This document shows positions 33,211 through 44,900 of a DNA stretch of 64,000 bases, one piece after another. Position 1 is the first letter of the stretch. Every line of letters begins with the position of its first letter. Location: the NCBI RefSeq assembly GCF_000276665.1, contig NW_004955470.1:1850149-1914148 (forward strand), read 5' to 3'. Position numbers and translations under genes: made by a program. The stretch is from Chinchilla lanigera. Its lineage: Eukaryota > Chordata > Mammalia > Rodentia > Chinchillidae. The notes beneath the pieces are model-generated. The model saw only the letters and a program-made list of their open reading frames with translations. It was not told the origin of the DNA and did no database searches.

Positions 33211-34310
33211 TTTTTTTTCCTTTCCAATCTTTAGACTCCAAATTCTTTCTTTCTCTACACTCACTAAGATCTCCAGTTCTAGAACACTTAGCAAAATTGT
33301 TATTGGGTTTTGGGGTGTTAGAGTTTCCTTCTAGAGGTGGTTTCCAGGCTCTTTCTGTCCTGAATGAAGAACTAATCAAGACAAGCATAAATGGTAGCAA
33401 AATGTTACATTTCTAGTATTAAAGGTAGGAAAAGCGAGATTGGGCCAAGTAAAAGTAGAAGAACAAGTACACCCTACAAGGTAAGTATAGATCACCATGC
33501 AAGAAATGCAGTGTCAAAAAGCTCAGTGTTGACCATCCTTTTTGTTTCTTCCACTCCCCAGGCTGACATCATGTCCAGGCCATTGCTCCAGTTCTCACAG
33601 GAAGTCCACAGGCAGGGCAATGGGAACAGTTCTGTGTGTCCTAGGCTTTTGTGATCAACCGGTCCCGCCTCCTTCCCTAGCCAGCTTTGCCACGCCCTAG
33701 TCTCCTGCCTTACACTGTTAAGTAGAAGTGACTTGGAGGATATACTTATTTCCTAGTCTTCCCAGTTAGGATGATGTCTAGGGATTTTATATATGCTCTT
33801 TCAGGTTGGATATATGCTGTCTTCTAGTTATAACTCACTAAGAATTTTGTGGTAGATAGATATTTTGCTTCCCTAAAAGAAACTTTGCTGTTTTTAGGAG
33901 TCTTGTGATTGAACCGGCTCTCTCCCTCTGTGAGCTCTTGTGTAAAGCTGTACAGACAGACAGGACTGAACAGCAAGCTGTGGGGAATAGACCAAGAAGA
34001 ATGGCTTATTAGAAAGAACAGAGAAAAGCCCTCTCTAGAAGCGAGGGGATAAAAAGGATACCAAGGAAGTGCCTGCAACAAAGAGCTTTTATGTAGCTCT
34101 TTAGGGAGAAATGGTATAAGAGCTATTAAAAAAAAAAAAAAAAAAGCATCAGGTTTGTTGCTGCTTGGTGCTGCTTAGCCAGGGTTCCTTTTGCCAGTTC
34201 CATTGGTTCTGTTGGCTTTCTGTCTTCTGCAGTTCCAATTTTCCTCGAGGAATATCTCTATCCTTGCCTTTAGTTTATTTAGTTTGTTTAGACCTTTGTT
34301 CTTTGGCCCT

Positions 34311-34360
34311 TTATTTTATTTTATTTTAAAAATTATTTTATTTTATTTTATTTTATTGTC
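34311..34360. repeat. (ATTTT)n tract
   Basis: TTTTA pentamers in two runs, adjoining the T tail of the next B1. Confidence 0.9.
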
Positions 34361-34452
34361 TTTTTGAGACAGGGTGTCTCTATGTAGTTCATGCTGGCCT
34401 TGAGCTCACTTTCACAATGATCCTCCTGCCTCAGCCACCATGCCCAGCCTTT
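34360..34452 (-). mobile_element. B1-type SINE, internally deleted
   Basis: 'tttttgagacagggtgtctc' to 'caccatgcccagcct', with the middle shortened. Confidence 0.85.
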
Positions 34453-34790
34453 GTCCCTTTATTTTATTTTCCCTTTGTTACTTTCTTATTTTCTAATTCT
34501 TTGCTGATTTTTCCTTGTCTACTTGATGAAGCAGTTACATAAAATGAATTGAAATCCGTCAAATGATGTTGGATTTATCCATTTCTTGTATAGTTGCATC
34601 ACATTTTGCTTCATATGAGGACATTTTATTAGGCATATAGACATCTAAAGTTTGTGTTGTCTTCTAGTGAATTATTCAGTAACTTTCTCTTTTCCTGATA
34701 ATGGTGTTTGTCCTAAAGATTCTTTCTTTTCATATTCCTCTAGCTACAAAAGCTTTCTTTTGGTTTTTGCCTGACTAGCCCTTTTTCCAT
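34453..34790 (-). mobile_element. old antisense L1 ORF2 fragment
   Basis: 'ctaattctttgctgattttt' and 'ttgcttcatatgaggacatt' match the antisense of an L1 ORF2 region from memory; many indels. Confidence 0.55.
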
Positions 34791-34979
34791 AGTTTTCTCA
34801 GTATCTCATAAGTTCCAAGTTCTGTACCACCCTAGTTCAAAAGACACCTGTAGGAAGCACAGGTTACTATTTGTCCAAGACAAAGGTGCAGACAGCAAGG
34901 ACATCATTGGGACCATTTCTTTATTTTCCTTTTTACCACCCACAAACCTTTCAAGCTGCCTTCTGCCCCAGGCCCAACT

Positions 34980-35285
34980 ATTATGAATGTGTCCCCCAAA
35001 ATTCATGTGTCAGAAATTAATTCCCAGTGCAATGGTATTGAAAGGTGGGACTTTATAGGAGGTGTTTAGGTCACAAGAGCTCCACCTATGAAAGGGGCTT
35101 ATAGGAGTGGATTCTCCCTTTTTAGTTCTTCTGCCACATGAGGACACAGTTTGTCTCTCTCTTGCCCTTCTACCTACTGCCATGAGAAGACACAAAAAGG
35201 CCCACACTCGATGAAATGTTGGCTTCTTAATCTTGGATTTCCCAGTTTCCAGAACTTTGAGAAAATGTGTCTGTTCTCTATGAAT
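34980..35285 (+). mobile_element. MaLR-type solo LTR (MST/MLT1-like)
   Basis: 'tgaatgtgtcccccaaaatt', 'gtgggactttataggaggtg', 'ccatgagaagacac' and 'cccagtttccagaacttt' follow MaLR LTR order in sense. Confidence 0.75.
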
Positions 35286-35307
35286 TACCTAACCTCAGTC
35301 AAATAAG

Positions 35308-35395
35308 TGGGGTAGGTAGGTAGCTCAGTGGCAGAGTGCTTGCCCAGCATGTGCAAGGCCCTGAGTTCAATTCTCAGTACCACAAAATCAAGTAA
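35308..35395 (+). mobile_element. ID SINE, older subtype
   Basis: 'gtaggtagctcagtggcaga' to 'gagttcaattctcagtacc'. Confidence 0.8.
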
Positions 35396-36202
35396 ATTGA
35401 CATTGCTGAGAGCTGCCCCATCTGGCTAGACCACCTTGCTTTAGGATTTCTCCTGGCTGCGGGCTGTGTGGGAAGCACCCTGGGAGACTCGAGCCATACA
35501 ATACATTGGCCCAATTCAGTACAGTGTCGCATGAAAATCTGATTTTACAACTTTGGGAGGGGGTTGAAAGTGAGTTATCAGGTGACTCCACAACAGATGT
35601 TGCCTCTCACTGACCAACTCAATGTAAAAACATATACAGCTATTTTGCTTCTACCTTCCAAATTTTGTGCAAAATCTTTTTTATGGCCTTAAACTATAGT
35701 ACAGGACAGGAATACTGGAAAACATAGTGTAGCCCAGACAACATGAGAAATTTCAAAATTACCAAGTATACACTTTTCAACTAGGCATCCATGTGTTCTT
35801 CTTTAAGCTATACTGAACCTCCGGATAAAGATGATAACAAATCATAGCTCTGCCTCCCATGATGAAACCAACCTGATTAAAAATGATATACCAGCCTTTT
35901 CTCCTAAAAAGAATAAAAAGTCTCTTTTCTACCTTTGAGTGATGTTAAACTTCTTCTTGTCCTTCTTTTAGGTTAGGGTCATGTCTCCTTTCATAACTTA
36001 CAACTTGTGGGACTACTCATCCCTATCCCTCCAGGGTGAACCGGTCCCGAGAACGAGGTGCCTGTGGATGAATACGAAAAGTCAATACCAGTTTCCGTCA
36101 CCTTTATTGAGTGAGAACCAAGGGCGCAGCTAGTACAAATGGGCAGACACCAAACATTTTAGCAAGGATAGTTAAAGGATTACCCTTCTGCACATGAGAT
36201 CC

Positions 36203-36302
36203 AAGACACACCTATAATCCCAGCATTCAGGAGGCTGAGACAGGAGGATGGTAAACTCAAGGTTAATCCAGGCTGTATAATAAAGCCTTATCTTAAGAAA
36301 CT
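36203..36302 (+). mobile_element. B1-type SINE, 5' truncated
   Basis: 'acacacctataatcccagca' to 'aaagccttatctta'. Confidence 0.8.
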
Positions 36303-36474
36303 CTAACAAACAAATCATTGCGTCCTCAGTGCATTCTAAACAAAGAATGTGCTTCTCCACAGAAACTTAAATAATACGATATAAAGTTAGCTACTATAAA
36401 ATAATCTGCGTTAGATGACAGGAATGAGAACAGGAATGAGACAAGGGAAAACTTAAATGGATGGATAGACAGGT

Positions 36475-36900
36475 AAATGCAGTCATGCACCGCTAATAAC
36501 AAGGCTACATTCTGAGAAATATGGTATTAGCTTGGCTTCTGGGTGAAAATCACAGTATAAGTTTTCAAAACTCTATACAGAAAATACTGAGATGTATGAG
36601 GCTGTTGCTGGCATTACATGGCATACTGATTTAGAGTACTTTTTTTTACATAAGTAGGAGTATAAAAAGTATAGTAAATACACAAACTTACTGGTTATCA
36701 TTTTCCAGAATTTGTTCTCCTTTTCCAGCATTGCATACTGTACATAAGTGTATGTGCTATATTTTTATGCATCTGGAAGCACAGTAGCTTCCTTTACACC
36801 AGTATCACCATAAATGTAAATAATGTACTGTGCTGTGATGTTAGAACAGCGATAATGTCATTAGGCAATAGAAATTTTTCTGCTTCTTTAATAAGTGGTT
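36475..36900. mobile_element. old DNA-transposon remnant
   Basis: It begins 'gcagtcatgcaccgctaata', a start that I recall from a mammalian cut-and-paste MER family. 'gtactgtgctgtgatgttag' and a 'gataatgtcattaggcaat' block near the other end support it. The exact family is not certain. Confidence 0.5.
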
Positions 36901-37449
36901 CTTCTGGAACCACTATCAATTATGCAGTTCATCCCTACCCAAAACACTGTTATGCAACACATGATTCTACTTCCACACATGCATGTATGTTTGCAGATTT
37001 ATATTACATTAAGCATGAAATATTCCTATCACAATAATTTTTGCTACTGGTCATATGATTATGGTTGTATAACTACCTTCTACCTTTTATCATATTTCCT
37101 TTGCTGTTAGCTGGTCTTGGCTCCTTATGTGGTGGGTAACCCATTTGAGGCACTACTAGTGCTGCCTATGGTGGGAATGTTTTCTATTGACTCTAATATA
37201 GAAATATTTAGCCCTGACCTTCCCCACAAAATTGCCTGTTTTCTAGACATACTCTTCCTTTACTTCATTGTGTAGTCAGGATAACGTAATCACCCCTGCT
37301 AGGATAGTAAATCTTTTCTTGTTGATTCACTGGACTGAGGAGCCCTAAGTGGTCAAATGACAGTCTCAACTTCAAGCTTAATGAGTGATTGTCACCTCTC
37401 TTGGTAGAAGCATTCTTACCTTTGGAAATGATAATGTCCGGGGGCTCCC

Positions 37450-37628
37450 CCTCCCCCCGTATTCCGCCAAGTGTGAAGCCTGGCGAGCAAGTACGACTGA
37501 CATCTAGTGGTAGAGGTCGGGAATGCTGCTGAACATTTTAACATCCCCTGATGCACACGACTCTCCCGTGACAGTTATCCAAACCGAAGGGATACCATTG
37601 CCGAGGTTGAAAAAAATTGCTCTAAATC
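37450..37628 (+). mobile_element. MER5A (hAT-Charlie) element
   Basis: 'ctgacatctagtggtagagg', 'gggaatgctgctgaacattt' and 'attgccgaggttgaaaaa' follow MER5A order. Confidence 0.85.
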
Positions 37629-38329
37629 AGCAGAGTTCAGCGTCGTGGGGATATGAAGTAAACATTTTTTCTAGAGGACCACTTGGGGTAATACCAAGAG
37701 AATCTAGTTTCCTTCTATATCTGGTTTTCTTTGCTGTGTGCTTTCTTTCTAAATAAGAAAAACTACGTAAAGCAATAATTCGAGTTGTATAATATAGTTC
37801 TCTCCTCTGAAGAGGGGATATTATTGGCTTTTATAACATTAATTTTTCTTTTAATTTTTAGTAACGATTCAAGGGCAAAAGAATGTGATTGCCTATACTT
37901 CAACATGGAAAGTAGAATTTTCCTGGGAGAGATGTCTGGCTCCAAACAATTCCCTTGACTTGTCGTGGAATGGGCATTGATTCGTGCTAGGAGTCAGTCT
38001 TTTAAGTTACAGTAGCAAGTTAGATTCTCTGTCATTAGCCCAATCAGCAGTTTGTATTATCCCCTTATTTGGCCTCACACTAAGCAAAACTGAACAATTC
38101 TGTTTTCCAAGCATGCTCTCCCTTGCTGCCTTTTTATAGCAGATGCCCATTTACTTCCCAATTTCATCCTTTCCTGTGGAAATTATGTTAAGACTGAACT
38201 CAGATCCACGCCTTTCAATACGTTTGCTCAACCAGATGTGCATCCTCTTCGCGCTTGGTACTTTTAATTAAACTAACTTTCCTGCCTCGGTTATTTATGT
38301 ATTTATTTTCTGATTGTAGAAACCCTACA

Positions 38330-38445
38330 AGTTACATTACCGGTCTACACCTCTGTTTATTCATCTGAAAAATGCGAATGGTAATACTACCTAGCTTATA
38401 GAGCTTTCGCCAGGATTAAATCAGCTAAAATTGGAAACATTTCTA
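38330..38445 (+). mobile_element. MIR remnant
   Basis: 'tttattcatctgaaaaatgc' then 'aatggtaatactacctagct' and 'caggattaaat'. Confidence 0.65.
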
Positions 38446-38650
38446 AAATGATGGCGGCATGCTCAAATCAATGGGAGATGTTGCTGCCATTCCTTAAAAA
38501 TATCCTGATCGCCATTGACGACTTTTCACCAGAAGGACAAGAACCCTAATGTTAGGTTTAAAAATTTTGCTGGATTAAAAAAATTCTACTAGATTGTTGC
38601 CATAATATAGATGAAAATATACAGTACAAAGAGAACGACACAACGAGGAC

Positions 38651-38662
38651 TGCGCATGCGCA
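38651..38662. promoter_or_regulatory. NRF1 site
   Basis: 'tgcgcatgcgca' is the perfect palindromic NRF1 consensus. Confidence 0.85.
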
Positions 38663-38710
38663 ATGTGGACCGGAGGCAGGGCAAGAGTGGGCGTGGACGG
38701 AGTCGCGGAG

Positions 38711-38740
38711 GGCGGGGCGGGGCGGGGCGGCGCATGCGCC
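38711..38740 (+). promoter_or_regulatory. Sp1 GC-box run plus second NRF1 site
   Basis: 'ggcggggcggggcggggcgg' gives three overlapping GC boxes, followed at once by 'cgcatgcgcc'. Confidence 0.8.
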
Positions 38741-38853
38741 GGATGCGTGGGCGGGGCGTGCGGCCCTGCGTATTGCACGGCATCTCTTGACTCGATCTGG
38801 GTCTCAGGCTGTAGCTCCGTTGGTTGGCAACGCGGAGGCCGCTCGTGGGGGTC

Positions 38854-38930
38854 ATGGATTTTGAAAATCTTTTCTCAAAACCTCCCAACCCGGCCCTCGG
38901 CAAAAGACCGGCCCCGGACTCTGACGAAAG
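38854..38930 (+). CDS. ZC3H8: ZC3H8 coding exon 1
   Basis: ATG in context GTCATGG; residues 1-25 plus two bases of an Arg codon. The donor is GTGATC, a weaker form than GTRAGT. Confidence 0.93.
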
Positions 38931-41900
38931 GTGATCATTCTTCATCTTTTCTCTCTTTCGGTGTAGGTGCCGGCGGGCCCCGCCCCTTGGTGCCTTCGGA
39001 GGCGGCGCCGGGCTGCGCGGGGCTGGGGTCGCACGTGGCGAAGTCGCGCCGGGCGCGGGGAGAGGAGGCCGGGCGTGTAGAGCAGAGCGTCCCGCGGGGT
39101 CCCGGAGCCTCCTTCCTCGGCACCTGCCCTGCCCCCCGGCCCGTGGGGAGCCAGGCTCTGCGTGCGCGCCGCCCCGCGCTCGCCGGTGCTCGCTGCACCG
39201 TCCCGCGGGTCGCGGTTTCCCCCGGACACGTGCAAGGCTCTTCCGTGGCGAGCACAAAACCACAAGTTTATTTTTAAAAAACCGCAAATAACAGGGCGTG
39301 CTACTGCACGCCTGTAATCTAAGCACTCGGGAGGCTGAGGCAGGAGGATCACGGTCAGTGCGAGGCCACCCAGAGCCCCAAATCGAGACTCTGAAAAAGA
39401 ACAAACCAGGAAACCTCAGCAAATACCGTTCGGATTTAATGTGCCCTGTGATGTTGAACAATCAAGTTAAGATTGCTGGCCAAGTGGGTCCAATTTATGA
39501 ATCTCGTTTTTGAAGATGTATGTCCCTTACACACAGATATTCATTCACTTTCTATTTGAGCTCGAAGTGTTAAAAATCATCTCAAACCTTTTTCTTCGGT
39601 GTTTCCCAAGTTTTCCCTAAGCTGAAACCCAATCATACATCATTTCATTTCATTTATTTCCCTCATTCCCGCTATATCTCCAGTTCGGGTTCTTTTTATC
39701 TCTTTGTTTTGGTCTTTCAGAGCCTCGCTATGCAGTTCAGGCTGACCTTGAGCCCGGCTCGTTTTACCTCTTTGTTGCTCTCTGCTCTGTTCACTTCTCA
39801 TTGTCTCTGACATCTTAATTGAAATTATTACTTTAATTCAGGTTACCATTAAGAGCTTTACTGTGCACTTTATGTGCCCTACTTTCCATAATCCTCACAA
39901 CAATATTGATGAGAAAATGATGTTATCCTCGTTTTGTACAGTTGAGGAAACTGAGGCACGGAGAGGTTATGTAACCTACAAGCTCGCACGGTGTGAGTGG
40001 CAGAGCTAAGGTTAAGTCGCTCAGACAGTGACTTCCGGCCCTGTGATTTCATCACCCGGCTTCTCAGGCTAAACTGCTACAGTAAAAAGTAAGACCTGTA
40101 AGTGTTAGAAGGAGACAGGTACTACTTGGTGAACAATGTGAACTTCTGGGAAAAACAAGAGATGCTGATAAAACAGAGAATTCAACACAGTGGATCATCA
40201 CAGAATAAAATAGAAAAAATTATTTATTTTTGAGATACGGTCTTACTGTGTAGTGTAGGCTGGATTCAAACACGGTGATCCTCCTGCCCTAGCCTCCTGA
40301 GTGCTAGGATTACAGCCATGTGCCTCCATGCCTGGAAAAAAAATTTTTTTAAAACTACCAGTTTCAAAATATATTGGATGAACAATTCATTCACAAAAAC
40401 TTGACTGAAAGTAGAGGAAAAGACATGACTTACATTTGAAAGCTTCTCTTTTAACATTATTTTAAAATGCCAAATATGTTCTTCCTAGAAAAATAGTTGT
40501 TTTTTGTTTCTGTTATAGCTTTTAGTGCCTTTCAGAGGAGTGTGATTTTGGATAGAACTATTACTTTTTGGAAATGTTTATTATTCTGAAACAGATTTAC
40601 CTGACTGGTAATTATTGACAGAAATTTCAGAGAACTAATTTTTAAAACTTTTCTGTTTTGTTTTCTGACACACTGACACAAAACAGCGTGTCACAATGCT
40701 TTTGCTATAATCAATTTTGCTATAATACAGTTTTTTTTTCTTTGCTTTATGCACTCAAAAGGGTTGATCCTTCATGGTGTCTGGGTTTTTTCTTTTACTA
40801 GTTTGCGATGAAAATACTCATTTAACTTTTTTTTCAGCAGAGCATTGGAGTGTGCTGTGAACATGACTTTTAAGAAATTAAAAATGCAGAGATCGTTTTA
40901 GGAAAATAAAAAAAGACAGCTGGAGATTGCTCTGGTGATGCATACCTATAATCCTGAGGCTAGGGTTGCACTTAGAAACCCAGTCTCACCTGGTGAGACT
41001 GTCTCAAGAAATTTAAAAAAAGGGACTGGGGGTGTAGCTCAGTGTGAAGGCCCTGGGTTCAGTCTCCAGTACTGGACCGGGCAGTTGGGGGAGAAGACAT
41101 TTGGAGTTTTCCAGTTGGGAAATACGATGACCTGTGTATTCATATTGTTTGCCTGTTTTTCTTCTTGGCTGTTGATCTTCCTCTTTCAAATTTTATGATC
41201 TCTACAAATATTTTACTCACATTTTGTCTTCTGACTTTGTCCATCGTGTTATTTTTTAGTGCATTAAAAGTAGGGATTTTTTTTTCTTTGCTTTATGCAC
41301 TCAAAAGGGTTGATCCTTCATGGTGTCTGGGTTTTTTCTTTTACTAGTTTGTGATGAAAATACTCATTTAACTTTTTCTTTTCAGTTTTTTTGGGCACGT
41401 GCTACTTAGGAGGCATTGTAAGCCCAGGGATTATAGCAATAAATGAACAAAAGATATAAAAATCCTGCTATTCATAAAGTGTATATTTTGAGGGAGAGGA
41501 AGAGACAGACAATTTAAATATGTAGTGTTTCAGATGATAGTAAATTAATAAACGCCATGGAGAAAATGAGAGCAGACTAGGGAGTTAAGAACTACTTGTG
41601 AGCCGGGCGTGGTGGCACACACCTGTAATCCCAGCATGCAGGAGGCTGAGGCAGGAGGGTTGATGTGAGTTTGAGGTCTGCCTGGGCTACAAATTGAGTT
41701 CAAGGCCAGCCTGAACTGCATAGTGAAACTGTCTTAAGAAGGCAAAAAAAAGAATTAGTGGGATGGTAGGGAGGGTGTTGATATTTTAAAGACAGTTGAA
41801 AAGCCTCCAGGCTAACTTTAATTTTAAAGTTGTACCTGAGTCAGAACCTGATGGAGGTGCGGGGTGTTGGTGTGTGGGCAGGAGAGTGTTCTGTGTGGGG

Positions 41901-44900
41901 GTGGGGAGGTGGGATAAGTGTGGTGTGACTGGGCAGTGAGACAGGCCCTGAGTTCTGGGTGGTAGTAGAGAGGACTGGAGGAGCCCCTTGGGTAGGGACT
42001 TAAAGGTGCCACGATGACTTTCGTGTTTACTTGAGTGAGATGAGTGTACCGGAGGGCTTTCAGCTGGGAGCGACAGTATCGGAGGTGTGTTTCAGCACTG
42101 TCACTCCTGCTGCGGGTGAGGGTCTGTAGGGGAGCCGCAGCAGTTTGGATCATTGAGTAGCAAGAAGTAGTTGAATAAGGGCATGTTTTGAAGTTAGAGC
42201 AAACTGGACTTCCCCACAGATGTACGCGGGGGGTTGTGAGGGAGGAGTCAAGATCGCCTTTTATTTTGGAGACAGGGTCTCACTATGCAGTTCAGGCTGG
42301 CCTTGAGCTCACTTTGTAGCCCAGGCTGGTCTCGAACTCACAACGATCCTCCTGCCTCAGCTTCCCAAGTGCTGGGATTACGGTGTCTGCCACCACGCCC
42401 GGCTTGAAGATTGCCTTAATGGTGTGGTTAGAACCATTTGAAGGATGGGTTGCTGTTTAAGATGGCAGTGGGTTGGGTTTCAGAGAGATCAGGTTCAGTG
42501 TTGAATACATCTGGTTGAAATCCAGGAGGCTCTCTATGTTGGGTGGGAAGTTGGTTCTGTTTGTTTTAAGGGAAGGAGTCTGGGTTGGAGACTTGAATGT
42601 TGAAATTAGTTACATATAGATACAATCAGAAGCCCTGGGGCAGGAGAGCACCAGGAACAAGAATGCAGACAGTGAAGAGAAGTATGAGGACATTTAGAGT
42701 TGTAACGAAGAGGAACCAACAGAAGAGACTGAGAATTAGCAGCCAGTGAGGGAAGAAGAAACCAGGAGAGCTCAGGATGCCTAAGCTGGATTAAAAATGT
42801 GTGTTGTCTTTAGTCAGTGAAATACACCTATAATTCTAGCACCCTGGGAGGCTAAGGCAGGAGGATTGCAAGTTTGAGCCCAGCCTGGGCAGTTCAACAG
42901 CTTAGTGAGACACTGTTTGAAAAAAAGGCTCGGGAATGTAGCTTAGTGTAAAGGCCCTGCATTAAATCCCCCCCCCCCTCCGCCTCCACCAGTTGTTTTA
43001 CAGAGAAGGTGGTCAGCTCTGTGCTATCCTGCTCATCAGTCTGTTTATATGAGGGCTGAGACTTACGGACCTTAATCTAGGGGTAAAAATGATCCCGGGG
43101 CCAGGGATATAGCTCAGCGACGCAGTGCCTGCCTGGCAAGCGCGAGGTCATGAGTTCGATTATCAGTACCAAAAAAAATTTAAAAATAAAAGTGAACCCA
43201 GATTTGGAGTGGGCAGTGTCAGATAATAGAGTGTGGTTTCAGATATACACTTGTTCACTGTTAACCTTATTTTTTCCATCAGTTCGTTTATCTTAGGTTC
43301 ATTTTTAGTATTGCTGGCATATTTTCAGGTAATTATGTGATTTCTATGGGTGATAATCTCATTCCTGTGAGTCTGAAAACAAGTTTTTTCACCTTCATAC
43401 TTGAATGTATTTCTCTCTCCTAACCACAGAAGGCACCCTGCATTCTGCCTGAATTACCCTTCACTCTTCCATTCCTCTTTGCTAACTTACAATTTTTTAG
43501 ATCCAGAAAGCCTCTGCCTTCAACTCTAGGTTTACAGTGTTTACAGAAATTGTTTTTTTTCCCCCAAGTAGTTGCAAAGCTCTTTGTCTTTCACATTGTT
43601 ATATCCCAGGATATAAAGTCCAGAACTCGGTATATGGTAAATTTATTTGTATTGTATGTTTGTCTTTATTAATGAATGGAATGATGGATGAGTGAACAGT
43701 TTATATAGCAGTTAGTTCTTGGACATTAAGAATATGTGTGACTCATATAATCCAAAATGTTAATTTTACAGGTTACAGGTATTCACAAACAGTGGCATTT
43801 ACTCCTCATAATTGTATATGTTATATATCTGGAGAATTTAGAGTAGACTTTGAATTTTTAATTTCTTTGAGAGCGAATGTGAAGACAAGCAAAAGCAGTG
43901 AATTTAATGTGTTGTGAACCTATTTCAGGCTTAAAACCACTATGTGTTATTTGATATTTTTGCTGCAGAACCGATGATGAAATAGATGATGCAGAAGTTG
44001 AAGAGGCTCAAGAAGAAAAAATAAAATGGGAAGTTAAACTGGAGTGTGAACAGATTCCCAAAAAAGTAAGGTGAAGTTGAATTATTGCAAACAGCTAGGA
44101 GTGAAATGTACGAAATTTAAGGAGGGGTCCTGTTTATCTCATCACAGTCAGCATTTGGAATACAGCTAACTTACATCAGGGAAATTTGGTTACGCTTTTT
44201 AAAAAAGTTATCATTCAGTAACTTTGCTATCATTTACCATGAGCTGTTTTTAATGATTTACTTTAGTTTTCCCTAATTTTTCTACATATCAGATGAATAA
44301 TGTCGAATAAGTTTGATATTCCCTGTTTCTGAAATGGGCTATAAACTGTTTAAAAACTTTCTTTTCAAATTACATTAAAAATTTTAAGCATTTTGATTTG
44401 CTATCTTAACCAACCTTAGTAATTTATAGCTTAATTTGTAGGGCTGCCAATAACAAACTGCCATGAACTGTGTGGCTTAAACAGAAATTCGTAATCATGC
44501 AGGTTGAAAGTCGGAGAACGAGACATGGACAGGGTTGGTTCCTTCCAAGGTCTGTGAGGAAGAATGTGTTCGGCCCTCTCCCCCAGATTTTGGTGGGTCT
44601 TCGGCAGTGTTTAATATTCCTTAGCTCTTAAAAGCATCACTCTCATCTCTGCTTTAATACTCACTTGGCATGCTCTCTGTGGGTCTGTATCTGAATATCC
44701 CTTTTCTGTAAGGACACCAGTCATGTTGGATTAGGGCCTACCCTGGTGACCTCATCGTAATTAATTACATGTGGCATGGCCTGATTTCCAGATAAGGTCC
44801 CACTCTGAGTTATTGAGAGTTAGGACTTCCATGTAACAGTCTTAGGAGGACACAGTTCAGGCCATTACAAAGCCAGTACCTGCTACTTGGCTTCTTTTTG

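Larger units (their letters stand above)
31069..38600. other. intergenic region between piggyBac and ZC3H8 promoter
   Basis: No gene recognised. Repeats are listed separately. Featureless over 300 bases: 31080-31890, 32410-32625, 33210-33740, 33840-34310, 35590-36200, 36900-37440 and 37630-38330. Long frames here show no similarity that I recognise and no splice context. Confidence 0.7.
38600..39270 (+). promoter_or_regulatory. ZC3H8: CpG island, ZC3H8 promoter
   Basis: GC-rich island spanning the ZC3H8 start codon. Two NRF1-type palindromes (38651-38662 and 38730-38740) frame a triple Sp1/GC-box run (38711-38730), with another GC box at 38751. No TATA box: a typical housekeeping promoter. 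The start site is expected between about 38740 and 38840. Confidence 0.85.
38931..43968 (+). other. ZC3H8: ZC3H8 intron 1
   Basis: 5.0 kb, GC-rich at its start. It holds SINEs, a MIR and a local direct duplication, each listed separately. 41760-42255 and 43710-43968 hold nothing recognised. Confidence 0.9.

Noticed and set aside
35590..36170. Possible LTR of an endogenous retrovirus
   Set aside because: An AATAAA-like signal and mixed composition hint at one, but I could not find matching ends or a family.
38589..39461. Long minus-strand open frame (290 codons) over the ZC3H8 CpG island
   Set aside because: Stop codons are rare in such GC-rich DNA; the frame is Pro/Arg/Ala-rich, crosses a B1 and has no known domain.
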